Position numbers and translations under genes: made by a program
Notes under the pieces: model-generated
The model's database searches: none
The model's input: the letters and a program-made list of their open reading frames with translations, nothing else
What the model was told of the DNA's origin: nothing
Shown here: positions 1-5,710 of the stretch, piece after piece
Layout: each line of letters begins with the position of its first letter
Numbering within the stretch: the stretch's first letter is position 1
From: an uncultured Paracoccus sp.
Lineage (GTDB): Bacteria; Pseudomonadota; Alphaproteobacteria; Rhodobacterales; Rhodobacteraceae
DNA length: 6,851 nt
Direction: 5' to 3'
Assembly (NCBI RefSeq): GCF_946221145.1
Contig: NZ_CAMIOH010000169.1
Location: 1-6,851 of the forward strand

Positions 1-1045
1 CGACCCGCCGCGCCTCGGGGCTGGAGATCGGCACCCGCAGCCCGGTGGTGCGGTTATCGCGGCCCCATTCCAGATTGATGGGTGCCGCGAAATCAGGGAC
101 ATAGCGGCGATAGCTGTTCACATAGGGCGCCAGCAGCGCCACCGCCGCGGGCAGGTGCTTTTGCATTCCGGCGATGAAATGCAGGAATTCCGGCGTCTCG
201 GCACCCTTGGCATTGGAAAAAATGTTCTGCCCGGTCGCGGTGTCGATGACCGAATGATGCAGGTGCATGGCGCTGCCCGGCTCGCCCTCGATCGGCTTGG
301 CCATAAAGGTGGCGAAACAGTCGTGGCGCAGCGCGGCTTCGCGGATCAGCCGCTTGAAATAGAAAATCTCATCGGCAAGCGCGACCGGATCGCCGTGGTT
401 CAGGTTGATTTCCACCTGACCGGCGCCGCCTTCCTGAAGGATGCCGTCGATCTCGAATCCCTGCGCCTCGGCGAAATCATAGATGTCGTCGATGACCTTG
501 CCGTATTCATCGACCGCCGACATGGAATAGGCCTGCTTGGCGGCGGCCCGCCTGCCGGTGCGGCCCATCGGCGGGATGATCGGCTGGTTCGGGTCGATAT
601 TGCGGGCGACCAGAAAGAACTCCATCTCGGGCGCCACGACCGGCTTCCAGCCGCGTTCGGCATAAAGACCCACGACCCGCTTCAGCACGTTGCGCGGCGC
701 GATGGGGACCGGGTTGCCCTGCTGGTCATAGGCGTCATGGATGACCTGCAACGTCCAGTCCGCGGTCCAAGGCGCGGCGGTCGCGGTGCTGAAATCCGGG
801 GTCAGGATCATGTCGGGCTCGGTAAAGGCCCCGGCCGGATTGTCCGCCCATTCCCCGGTGATCGTCTGCAGAAAGATCGAGTTCGGCAGATAGAATTTCT
901 CCTGCCGGGCGAATTTCGACGCGGGCATCGCCTTGCCGCGCGCAACGCCGGCGATGTCGGCCAGAATGCATTCGACCTCATCCAGCCGCCGCCCGGCCAG
1001 AAAGTCGCGCGCCGCCTGGGGCAGCCTGTCGATCCAGTCGCTCAT
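1..1045 (-). CDS. Glutamine synthetase-family ligase, PuuA-like (partial, 3' end outside window)
   Basis: This is an ATP-dependent ligase of the glutamine synthetase fold, probably joining glutamate to an amine (gamma-glutamylpolyamine synthetase type) rather than to ammonia. The first 348 residues are visible; the family is usually about 450 long, so roughly 100 C-terminal residues lie beyond the left edge. The N-terminal beta-grasp domain carries a D-I-A-G-V-A-R-G-K stretch (residues 30-38). Catalytic-domain motifs follow in order: APEMEF (138-143, metal-binding Glu), GQVEINL (209-215), GSAMHLHHS (257-265, catalytic-site His) and NSYRR (310-314), then W327 and NRTTGLRVP (331-339). The ATG at 1045 overlaps the TGA of the upstream amidotransferase-like gene by four bases, so translation is probably coupled. 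The substrate is inferred from the neighbour and family resemblance. Ordinary glutamine synthetase is less likely, and any adenylylation Tyr would lie outside the window. Confidence 0.9.
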   Translation of the reverse strand, partial: MSDWIDRLPQAARDFLAGRRLDEVECILADIAGVARGKAMPASKFARQEKFYLPNSIFLQTITGEWADNPAGAFTEPDMILTPDFSTATAAPWTADWTLQVIHDAYDQQGNPVPIAPRNVLKRVVGLYAERGWKPVVAPEMEFFLVARNIDPNQPIIPPMGRTGRRAAAKQAYSMSAVDEYGKVIDDIYDFAEAQGFEIDGILQEGGAGQVEINLNHGDPVALADEIFYFKRLIREAALRHDCFATFMAKPIEGEPGSAMHLHHSVIDTATGQNIFSNAKGAETPEFLHFIAGMQKHLPAAVALLAPYVNSYRRYVPDFAAPINLEWGRDNRTTGLRVPISSPEARRV

Positions 1046-1737
1046 GCGGCACCCCTGCTGATGGCGCGGGGCTGCTTGAAAAAGGCCTCGATCCGGTCGG
1101 CGATGCTGGCCGATCCCTTGGCCTCGCCCATGCGCGCGGCTGCCTGGTCCAGCAGGTCGGACGGAACCGCGCCGCCGCGCGTGTCCATCAGGCCCTGGAT
1201 GACATCATCGGAAAATTCGGGATGCGCCTGCACGGTAAAGGCCCGGTCGCCATAGACCAGGGCGGCGTTTTCGCAGAACGCATTGCGCCCCGCGACCTGC
1301 GCATCGGGCGGCAGCGCCACGACCTGATCCTGATGCCAGGCGTTCAGCCGCACGGTTTCGCCGTCCAGGTCGTAATCCTGCGTCCCGACCGACCAGCCGC
1401 CCGGATATTTGACCACGGTGCCGCCAAGCGCCTGGGCGATGATCTGGTGGCCAAAGCAGATGCCGACCAGCGGCACGCCCGCCGCATAGGCGTCGCGGAT
1501 AAAGTGTTCCAGCGGCGGGATGAAGCCGTGATCCTCGTACGCTCCATGCCGCGATCCGGTCAGCAACCAGCCGTCGGCCTCGTGAATTGACGCGGGAAAA
1601 TCCATCGCCTCGACATGCCAGGTGCGGAACTGAAAGCCGCGCCCGTCCAGCAGCCGGACGAACATGTCGGGATAGTCGCCCATGTCCTGCCTCAGTTCGG
1701 CGGGCGCCTGGCCGCATTGAAGAATGCCGATGCGCAT
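1042..1737 (-). CDS. Class I glutamine amidotransferase-fold hydrolase, gamma-glutamyl peptidase-like
   Basis: This 231-residue cytoplasmic protein has the complete class I amidotransferase triad: nucleophile Cys94 in GICFGHQ, plus His172 and Glu174 in QAHPEF. There is no synthetase domain, so it stands alone. The surrounding pattern (DGWLLTGSRHGAYED at 55-69, GGTV at 105-108, WHQDQV at 134-139) resembles the plant gamma-glutamyl peptidase group of the fold. A role in hydrolysing a gamma-glutamyl amide made by the adjacent ligase is therefore plausible; this is inference. It could instead feed glutamine-derived ammonia to an unknown partner. It is the first gene of a minus-strand operon and overlaps the ligase start by four bases. 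The ATG at 1737 has an AGGAT ribosome-binding site four bases upstream. The promoter probably lies in the AT-rich divergent region to its right. Confidence 0.88.
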   Translation of the reverse strand: MRIGILQCGQAPAELRQDMGDYPDMFVRLLDGRGFQFRTWHVEAMDFPASIHEADGWLLTGSRHGAYEDHGFIPPLEHFIRDAYAAGVPLVGICFGHQIIAQALGGTVVKYPGGWSVGTQDYDLDGETVRLNAWHQDQVVALPPDAQVAGRNAFCENAALVYGDRAFTVQAHPEFSDDVIQGLMDTRGGAVPSDLLDQAAARMGEAKGSASIADRIEAFFKQPRAISRGAA

Positions 1738-1788
1738 GAAGATCCTGCGATGTTGCTGTCAGCTCAAAGGTAGTCGCCCGGGCGGGGG

Positions 1789-1811
1789 GCCTGCAAGGGG
1801 GGCGCGCAGGC
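1789..1811 (-). other. Weak GC-rich inverted repeat in the leader of the amidotransferase-ligase operon
   Basis: Six-base arms GCCTGC (1789-1794) and GCAGGC (1806-1811) are separated by 11 bases, about 50 bases upstream of the amidotransferase start. A hairpin could form in the 5' leader of the minus-strand transcript. There is no T-run, so it is not a good terminator. Chance occurrence in such GC-rich DNA is quite possible. Confidence 0.2.
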
Positions 1812-1840
1812 ATTTATCGACAGCGCGCGATTAGTCCGAG

Positions 1841-1873
1841 ATACTTAATATATTAAGAATTGCCGATTAATCG
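1841..1873. promoter_or_regulatory. AT-rich palindrome pair, candidate operator in the divergent intergenic region
   Basis: A perfect 14-base palindrome, CTTAATATATTAAG, occupies 1844-1857. It extends to 20 bases (1841-1860) with one mismatched pair. A second perfect palindrome, CGATTAATCG, occupies 1864-1873, and the centres are 18 bases apart. Both contain ATTAA/TTAAT cores. They sit between the minus-strand amidotransferase-ligase operon and the plus-strand exporter remnant, where a dimeric repressor or activator commonly binds. The surrounding 1813-1925 is markedly more AT-rich than the rest of the window. No regulator gene is visible nearby, so the binding protein is unknown. Confidence 0.45.
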
Positions 1874-2249
1874 TATTATCATTTTGGCCCCTGTCTTTTT
1901 TGCAACAGATATTTCTGCGACCCTGTTCATGATATCCGGGGCGCATCTGGCGACTGCGATGACGCCCGGACCGAATACCCTGGCAATCTGCAAGACAGCC
2001 GAACGCGGCCCGATGGGCTGTCGGTCGCAGCAGGGGTCGTGGCCGCCACTCCCGCCGCTGCGCGGGACAGCCTTCATGCCGGGGTCGTCATTGTGCTTAT
2101 CGGCCAAAGCATCATCTGGTCTTTTCCTTCTGGCGATCCTGTTTTCGTCCGCGATGCACGGGCGCAGCTTTGCGGCCGCGCGGCTGATGCGGTGCGTGGC
2201 GGCGGGGGCGATGATCGCCATCGGCCTGACTGCGCCTCATTCCAGCTGA
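1860..2249 (+). pseudogene. Decayed LysE/RhtB-family amino-acid exporter
   Basis: This is a remnant of a LysE-type exporter, an inner-membrane protein that pumps amino acids out; intact members have about 200-210 residues. The signature MTPGPNTL, preceded by a hydrophobic segment, is readable in the frame starting at TTG 1860 (ATG 1929 is an alternative start). Near 2010 the exporter-like reading moves to another frame, where GLSVAAGVVAAT is seen, suggesting loss of one or four bases. From about 2115 the first frame again looks like an exporter C-terminus (FLLAILFSS, then ARLMRCVAAGAMIAIGL) before the stop at 2249. The central transmembrane part, some 70-80 residues, is missing. One frameshift plus one internal deletion is the simplest explanation. 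An intact 129-residue reading exists but gives proline- and serine-rich nonsense at 2013-2110. The original role, perhaps exporting the substrate of a neighbouring pathway, is unknown. Confidence 0.55.
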
Positions 2250-2314
2250 TCCCTGCGGCCTTTGGCTGTCTGGCGGGCCGGGGCCGCAGGCGCTACCCTG
2301 CACCCGGCTTGGAC

Positions 2315-2319
2315 AGGAG
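2315..2319 (+). promoter_or_regulatory. Ribosome-binding site of the class V aminotransferase
   Basis: AGGAG lies six bases before the ATG at 2326, which fixes that start over other in-frame codons. The 76 bases between the exporter remnant and this ATG hold no other recognisable element. Confidence 0.75.
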
Positions 2320-2325
2320 AGCGCG

Positions 2326-3456
2326 ATGGCCCATCTTCACCCCGACATCGACCCGGACGGTCTGGACGAATTCTCGGTCGTGTTCACCGACCGGTCGCTG
2401 AACCACATGTCGCAGCGGTTCCAGCAGGTGATGCGCGATCTGTCCGCCACCTTGCGCGAGGTCTATGGCGCGGCGCAGGTGGCCATCGTGCCGGGCGGCG
2501 GCACCTATGCGATGGAGGCGGTCGCCCGCCAGTTCGGCACCGGCCATGCGCTGGTCGTGCGGAACGGCTGGTTCAGCTATCGCTGGAGCCAGATCTTCGA
2601 CATGGGCGGATTTGCGCGGGACACGACCGTCGCCATGGCCCGGCCTGCGGGCAACGAACCCCATCCCGCCTATGCGCCCCCGCCGATTGACGAAGTCGTG
2701 GCGAAAATCCGCGACACCCGGCCCGATGCGGTGTTTGCCCCGCATGTCGAAACCTCGGCCGGGCTGATCCTGCCCGACGACTATATCCGCGCGCTGTCGG
2801 ACGCCGCGCATCAGGTCGGCGCGCTGATGGTGCTGGACTGCATCGCCTCGGGCGCGATCTGGGTGGACATGGCGGCGACCGGCGTGGACGTGCTGATCTC
2901 GGCCCCGCAGAAGGGCTGGTCGGCATCCCCTGCGGCCGGGTTGGTGATGCTGTCGGACCGCGGCGCAGAGAGGCTGGCCGTGACGGACAGCAACAGCTTT
3001 GCCCTGGATCTGAAGAAATGGCGCGCGATCATGGCGGCATACGAAGACGGCGGCCACGCCTATCACGCGACCATGCCGACCGATGCCCTGCTGGGCCTGC
3101 GCGACGCGATGGAGGAGACCCGCGCCATGGGATTCGACGCGGCACGGGATGCGCAGTGGCGGCTGGGCAATGCGGTGCGGCAGATGCTGGCCGAACGCGG
3201 CGTGCGGTCGGTCGCTGCGCCTGGTTTCGCCGCGCCGGGGGTGGTCGTCAGCTATACCGACGACCCGGAGATCAAGAACGGCAGGAAGTTCGCCGCCCTG
3301 GGCATGCAGATCGCGGCGGGCGTGCCGCTGGCCGTGAACGAGGGCGATGGCTTTTCCACCTTTCGCCTGGGCCTGTTCGGGCTGGACAAGCTGGGCGATG
3401 TGGACGGCACCCTGGCCCGGTTGCAGGGCGTGCTGGACAAGGTGATCCCCGCCTGA
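2326..3456 (+). CDS. Class V PLP-dependent aminotransferase (alanine/serine-glyoxylate aminotransferase-like)
   Basis: This 376-residue cytoplasmic enzyme has the fold type I, class V layout and length. The phosphate-binding turn is GGGTYAME (57-64). The HVETSAG motif is at 140-146, and Asp171 (VLDCIASG) is the expected partner of the pyridine nitrogen. Lys196 in SAPQKGW is the predicted Schiff-base lysine. Arg347 in FRLGLFGLDKLG is the likely carboxylate-binding residue. Amino donor and acceptor cannot be told from sequence; alanine, serine or ureidoglycine with glyoxylate are family precedents. The N-terminus (EFSVVFTDRSLNHMS, 15-29) replaces the PGP segment usual in glyoxylate aminotransferases, so this is a distinct subfamily. 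It lies downstream of the LysE-type remnant and ends 14 bases before a terminator hairpin. It is therefore probably transcribed separately from the sulfate operon. Confidence 0.9.
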   Translation: MAHLHPDIDPDGLDEFSVVFTDRSLNHMSQRFQQVMRDLSATLREVYGAAQVAIVPGGGTYAMEAVARQFGTGHALVVRNGWFSYRWSQIFDMGGFARDTTVAMARPAGNEPHPAYAPPPIDEVVAKIRDTRPDAVFAPHVETSAGLILPDDYIRALSDAAHQVGALMVLDCIASGAIWVDMAATGVDVLISAPQKGWSASPAAGLVMLSDRGAERLAVTDSNSFALDLKKWRAIMAAYEDGGHAYHATMPTDALLGLRDAMEETRAMGFDAARDAQWRLGNAVRQMLAERGVRSVAAPGFAAPGVVVSYTDDPEIKNGRKFAALGMQIAAGVPLAVNEGDGFSTFRLGLFGLDKLGDVDGTLARLQGVLDKVIPA

Positions 3457-3460
3457 CGAC

Positions 3461-3491
3461 GCCGGTTGCGGCAAGGGCCCGCCGGTTGCGG
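3461..3491 (+). repeat. Short direct repeat overlapping the terminator
   Basis: GCCGGTTGCGG occurs at 3461-3471 and again at 3481-3491, a 20-base period. The second copy forms part of the loop and descending arm of the terminator hairpin. This may be a small tandem duplication. Confidence 0.4.
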
Positions 3492-3497
3492 GCCTTT
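3471..3497 (+). terminator. Probable intrinsic terminator after the aminotransferase
   Basis: A GC-rich stem pairs GGCCCGC (3476-3482) with GCGGGCC (3488-3494) around a five-base loop. Two further A-T pairs can form beyond a bulged G. Only three T residues follow, so termination may be weak, but the position just past the stop codon at 3456 supports the call. Confidence 0.6.
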
Positions 3498-3506
3498 GAT
3501 CGCCAG

Positions 3507-3527
3507 AAATAGAATTATATTCTCTTT
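3507..3527. promoter_or_regulatory. 21-base inverted repeat, candidate operator of the sulfate operon
   Basis: Arms AGAAT (3511-3515) and ATTCT (3519-3523) flank TAT. After one mismatched pair the symmetry continues with AAA (3507-3509) and TTT (3525-3527). It lies about 100 bases before the first gene of the sulfate operon, a reasonable place for an activator or repressor responding to sulfur supply. The binding protein is not identifiable from the sequence. Confidence 0.4.
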
Positions 3528-3532
3528 GAACC

Positions 3533-3555
3533 GCTGATTTCAGCAGAACTCTGCT
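3533..3555. promoter_or_regulatory. Two overlapping inverted repeats upstream of the sulfate operon
   Basis: GCTGATTTCAGC (3533-3544) has perfect five-base arms. AGCAGAACTCTGCT (3542-3555) has perfect six-base arms. They share the three bases AGC at 3542-3544, so as RNA or cruciform structures they exclude each other. The short loops (two bases) favour a protein-binding site over an RNA hairpin. The remaining sequence to 3611 is relatively AT-rich, and TTATAC (3591-3596) is a possible -10 element without a convincing -35. Confidence 0.35.
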
Positions 3556-3622
3556 CTTGCTAAAGACGACTTCTCCTGTCGTTATTTAGGTTATACGAGG
3601 CCAGCGAGTCAGAGGAGCGAAG

Positions 3623-3838
3623 ATGACGATCCAAGGTCAAGATGTCGCCACGGCGCGGCCGCTGTATTCGGTCATGCTGATCGACCGCCGCACCGGGCAG
3701 GTGCACCGCGTCAACGGCGCGCCGCTTCTGGCGCTGAGCCGGGAACCGCAGGCGGCTGCCGCGTCCCTGCTGGAAGGGCGCGATCCCGACCTGTGGGAAG
3801 CGCGGATCGAACCGCTGTCCACCCGCACATATTCCTAA
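3623..3838 (+). CDS. Unrecognised 71-residue protein heading the sulfate transport operon
   Basis: I do not recognise this family. The start is well supported: GAGGAG (3612-3617) lies five bases before the ATG. The protein ends at TAA 3838, only 28 bases before sbp, so it is probably cotranscribed with it. There is no signal peptide or membrane segment, which suggests a cytoplasmic protein. The visible layout is a hydrophobic strand (LYSVMLI, 14-20), a turn and second strand (RTGQVHRVNG, 23-32), a helix-like stretch (EPQAAAASLLE, 41-51) and a last strand (WEARIEPL, 58-65). It has no cysteine and only one methionine besides the initiator. A regulatory or accessory role in sulfate uptake or assimilation is conceivable from position alone. 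Codon use resembles the neighbouring genes, and the good ribosome-binding site argues against a chance frame. Confidence 0.75.
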   Translation: MTIQGQDVATARPLYSVMLIDRRTGQVHRVNGAPLLALSREPQAAAASLLEGRDPDLWEARIEPLSTRTYS

Positions 3839-3866
3839 TCGACGCAGTTCCTGAGGAGAGACCGTC

Positions 3867-4868
3867 ATGACCACATTGAAATCCGGCCGCATCGGCACCT
3901 CGCTGTCGGCCGTCATGCTGGCCCTGGCCATCGCGGTCCCGGCAAGCGCCGAAACGCTGCTGAACGTCAGCTATGACCCCACGCGCGAGCTGTATCGCGA
4001 CGTGAACGCCGCCTTTGCCGAGAAATGGGCCGCAGACGGGCACGAGGCCCCCACCATCGAGACCAGCCATGGCGGATCGGGCGCGCAGGCCCGCGCGGTG
4101 ATCGACGGGCTGAACGCACAAGTGGTGACGCTGGCGCTGGCATCCGACATCGACCGGATCGCCGAAACCGGCAAGCTGCCCGCCGACTGGCAGTCGAAGC
4201 TGCCGCACAACTCCAGCCCCTATACCTCGACCATCGTGTTCCTGGTGCGCGAGGGCAATCCCAAGGGCATCGCCGACTGGGGCGACCTGGTCAAGGACGG
4301 GGTCGAGGTGATCACGCCGAACCCCAAGACCTCGGGCGGGGCGCGGTGGAATTATCTGGCGGCCTGGGCCTGGGCGGAAAAGAACGGCCAGGATCCGCAG
4401 GCCTTCGTGGGTGAGCTGTTCAAGCATGTCCCGGTGCTGGACACCGGCGCGCGCGGATCGACCACCACCTTCGCGCAGCGCGGCATCGGCGACGTGCTGC
4501 TGGCCTGGGAAAACGAAGCCTATCTGGCGCTTGAGGAAATCGGCGAGGATCAGTTCGACATCGTCGTGCCGTCCGTATCGGTGCTGGCCGAACCGCCGGT
4601 CGCCATCGTCGACGGCAACATCGCCAACGACGCGCAGCGCGAACTGGCGACGGCCTATCTGGACTTCCTGTATTCCCCGCAGGGCCAGGCGCTTGCCTTC
4701 AAGCACTTCTACCGCGCCTGGGACGACAGCGCCGCAGACCCCGCCGACGTGGCCCGCTTCCCGAAGCTGGATCTGGTCAGCATCGAGGACTTCGGCGGCT
4801 GGAAAAAAGTGCAGCCCGAACATTTCGGTGAAGGCGGCATCTTCGACCAGATCTACGTGGCCAAGTGA
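3867..4868 (+). CDS. sbp: Sulfate ABC transporter periplasmic sulfate-binding protein
   Basis: This protein captures sulfate, possibly also thiosulfate, in the periplasm and delivers it to the CysTWA transporter. Residues 1-28 form a signal peptide ending VPASA, with cleavage predicted before Glu29. The mature part closely follows the enterobacterial Sbp pattern: NVSYDPTRELY (33-43), SHGGSGAQA (67-75), VTLALASDID (87-96), NPKTSGGARWNYLAAW (152-167), DTGARGST (192-199) and LAWENEA (212-218). The sulfate ligands known for Salmonella Sbp map onto Asp37, Ser71, Ser156, Gly157, Gly158, Ala195 and Trp214. The full length of 333 is normal for the family. GAGGAG at 3853-3858 precedes the ATG by eight bases. 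The mature chain has no Cys and no Met. The gene is also annotated cysP in some genomes; the motifs here fit Sbp well. Confidence 0.95.
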   Translation: MTTLKSGRIGTSLSAVMLALAIAVPASAETLLNVSYDPTRELYRDVNAAFAEKWAADGHEAPTIETSHGGSGAQARAVIDGLNAQVVTLALASDIDRIAETGKLPADWQSKLPHNSSPYTSTIVFLVREGNPKGIADWGDLVKDGVEVITPNPKTSGGARWNYLAAWAWAEKNGQDPQAFVGELFKHVPVLDTGARGSTTTFAQRGIGDVLLAWENEAYLALEEIGEDQFDIVVPSVSVLAEPPVAIVDGNIANDAQRELATAYLDFLYSPQGQALAFKHFYRAWDDSAADPADVARFPKLDLVSIEDFGGWKKVQPEHFGEGGIFDQIYVAK

Positions 4869-4870
4869 CG

Positions 4871-5710
4871 ATGCCCACGCGTCCCCTGGTCCACAAGACC
4901 GCAATGCCCGGCCTTGGTCTGTCGGGGGGCATCACCCTGACGATGCTGTCCATCGTCGTGTTGCTGCCGATCGGCGCCCTGCTGTTGCAGGGCGTCAATT
5001 TCGGTCTGTCCAATGTCATGGCGGTCATCGCGCGCGAACGCGTGCAGGCCGCCCTTCTGTTGTCCTTCAAGCTGTCGCTGTTCGCGGCGCTGTTCAATCT
5101 GGTGTTCGGCGTGCTGCTGGCATGGGTGCTGGTGCGATACCGCTTTCCGGGGCGTCGCCTGCTGGATGCCGCCGTGGATCTGCCCTTTGCCCTGCCCACC
5201 GCCGTGGCGGGGATCGCGCTGACCGCGCTCTATGCGCCGAACGGCGTCTTCGGCGGCCTGGCCCAGCAGATCGGCGTGAAGATCGCCTATACCCAGATCG
5301 GGATCTTCCTGGCCCTGGTCTTCGTGGGCCTGCCCTTCGTGACCCGCACCGTCCAGCCGGTGATCGAGGAGATCGACCGCGAGGTCGAGGAAGCATCCGC
5401 CACGCTGGGCGCATCGCGGCTGCACACGCTGCGCCATGTGATCCTGCCGATGCTGACGCCCGCCGCGCTGACCGGCTTTGCGCTGTCGCTGGCGCGCGCG
5501 GTCGGCGAATACGGATCGGTCATCTTCATCGCCGGCAACATCCCGCTGCGCACCGAGATCGCGCCGCTGCTGATCGTGATCCAGCTTGAGGAATTCAACT
5601 ATGACGCGGCGGCGGCCATCGGCATCGCCATGCTGGTCATCTCGTTCGCCATGCTTCTGGTCATCAACCTGATCCAGATCGTCAGCCGCCGGAGGATGGG
5701 CCATGTCTGA
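4871..5710 (+). CDS. cysT: Sulfate ABC transporter permease CysT (CysU)
   Basis: This is one of the two inner-membrane subunits of the sulfate/thiosulfate importer. The 279-residue chain has about six hydrophobic segments, near 20-41, 60-88, 101-122, 140-160, 194-221 and 246-271. The cytoplasmic EAA coupling loop that contacts CysA is EASATLGAS...ILP (174-193), with the conserved Gly at 180. LPFALPTAVAGIALT (104-118) is typical of CysT. The start is uncertain: ATG 4871 lies two bases after the sbp stop, while GTG 4865 would overlap it as GTGA and add two residues. Neither has a clear ribosome-binding site, so translation is probably coupled to sbp. The stop overlaps the cysW start by eight bases. 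There are no cysteines. Confidence 0.93.
   Translation: MPTRPLVHKTAMPGLGLSGGITLTMLSIVVLLPIGALLLQGVNFGLSNVMAVIARERVQAALLLSFKLSLFAALFNLVFGVLLAWVLVRYRFPGRRLLDAAVDLPFALPTAVAGIALTALYAPNGVFGGLAQQIGVKIAYTQIGIFLALVFVGLPFVTRTVQPVIEEIDREVEEASATLGASRLHTLRHVILPMLTPAALTGFALSLARAVGEYGSVIFIAGNIPLRTEIAPLLIVIQLEEFNYDAAAAIGIAMLVISFAMLLVINLIQIVSRRRMGHV
5691..5696 (+). promoter_or_regulatory. Ribosome-binding site of cysW inside the cysT 3' end
   Basis: GGAGGA lies six bases before the ATG at 5703, within the last codons of cysT. It fixes the cysW start and the eight-base overlap. Confidence 0.8.

Noticed and set aside
155..1255. Long plus-strand open frame opposite the ligase
   Set aside because: It is antisense to a clear glutamine synthetase-family gene with ordered motifs. 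Its translation is rich in Arg, Gly, Asp and His with no recognisable domain, typical of GC-rich shadow frames.
2039..2401. 120-residue plus-strand frame across the exporter remnant and into the aminotransferase
   Set aside because: Its first part continues the frameshifted exporter remnant, and the rest overlaps the aminotransferase start out of frame. It has no ribosome-binding site.
2293..3474. 393-residue minus-strand frame opposite the aminotransferase
   Set aside because: It mirrors the whole aminotransferase gene. The His- and Arg-rich translation has no motif and no credible ribosome-binding site.
3507..3527. Irr-type iron control element
   Set aside because: The TAGAA and TTCTC halves resemble that motif, but the spacer is five bases instead of three and the outer bases differ. 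The downstream genes concern sulfate, not iron.
3531..3565. SAM-II-like riboswitch upstream of the sulfate operon
   Set aside because: CGCTGATTT and GCTAAAGA recall pieces of the SAM-II consensus, but the closing P1 arm and the TGATAA segment between them are missing. A covariance-model search would settle it.
3711..4904. 397-residue minus-strand frame opposite sbp
   Set aside because: It is antisense to a gene with all sulfate-binding residues conserved; the open frame follows from GC-rich third positions.
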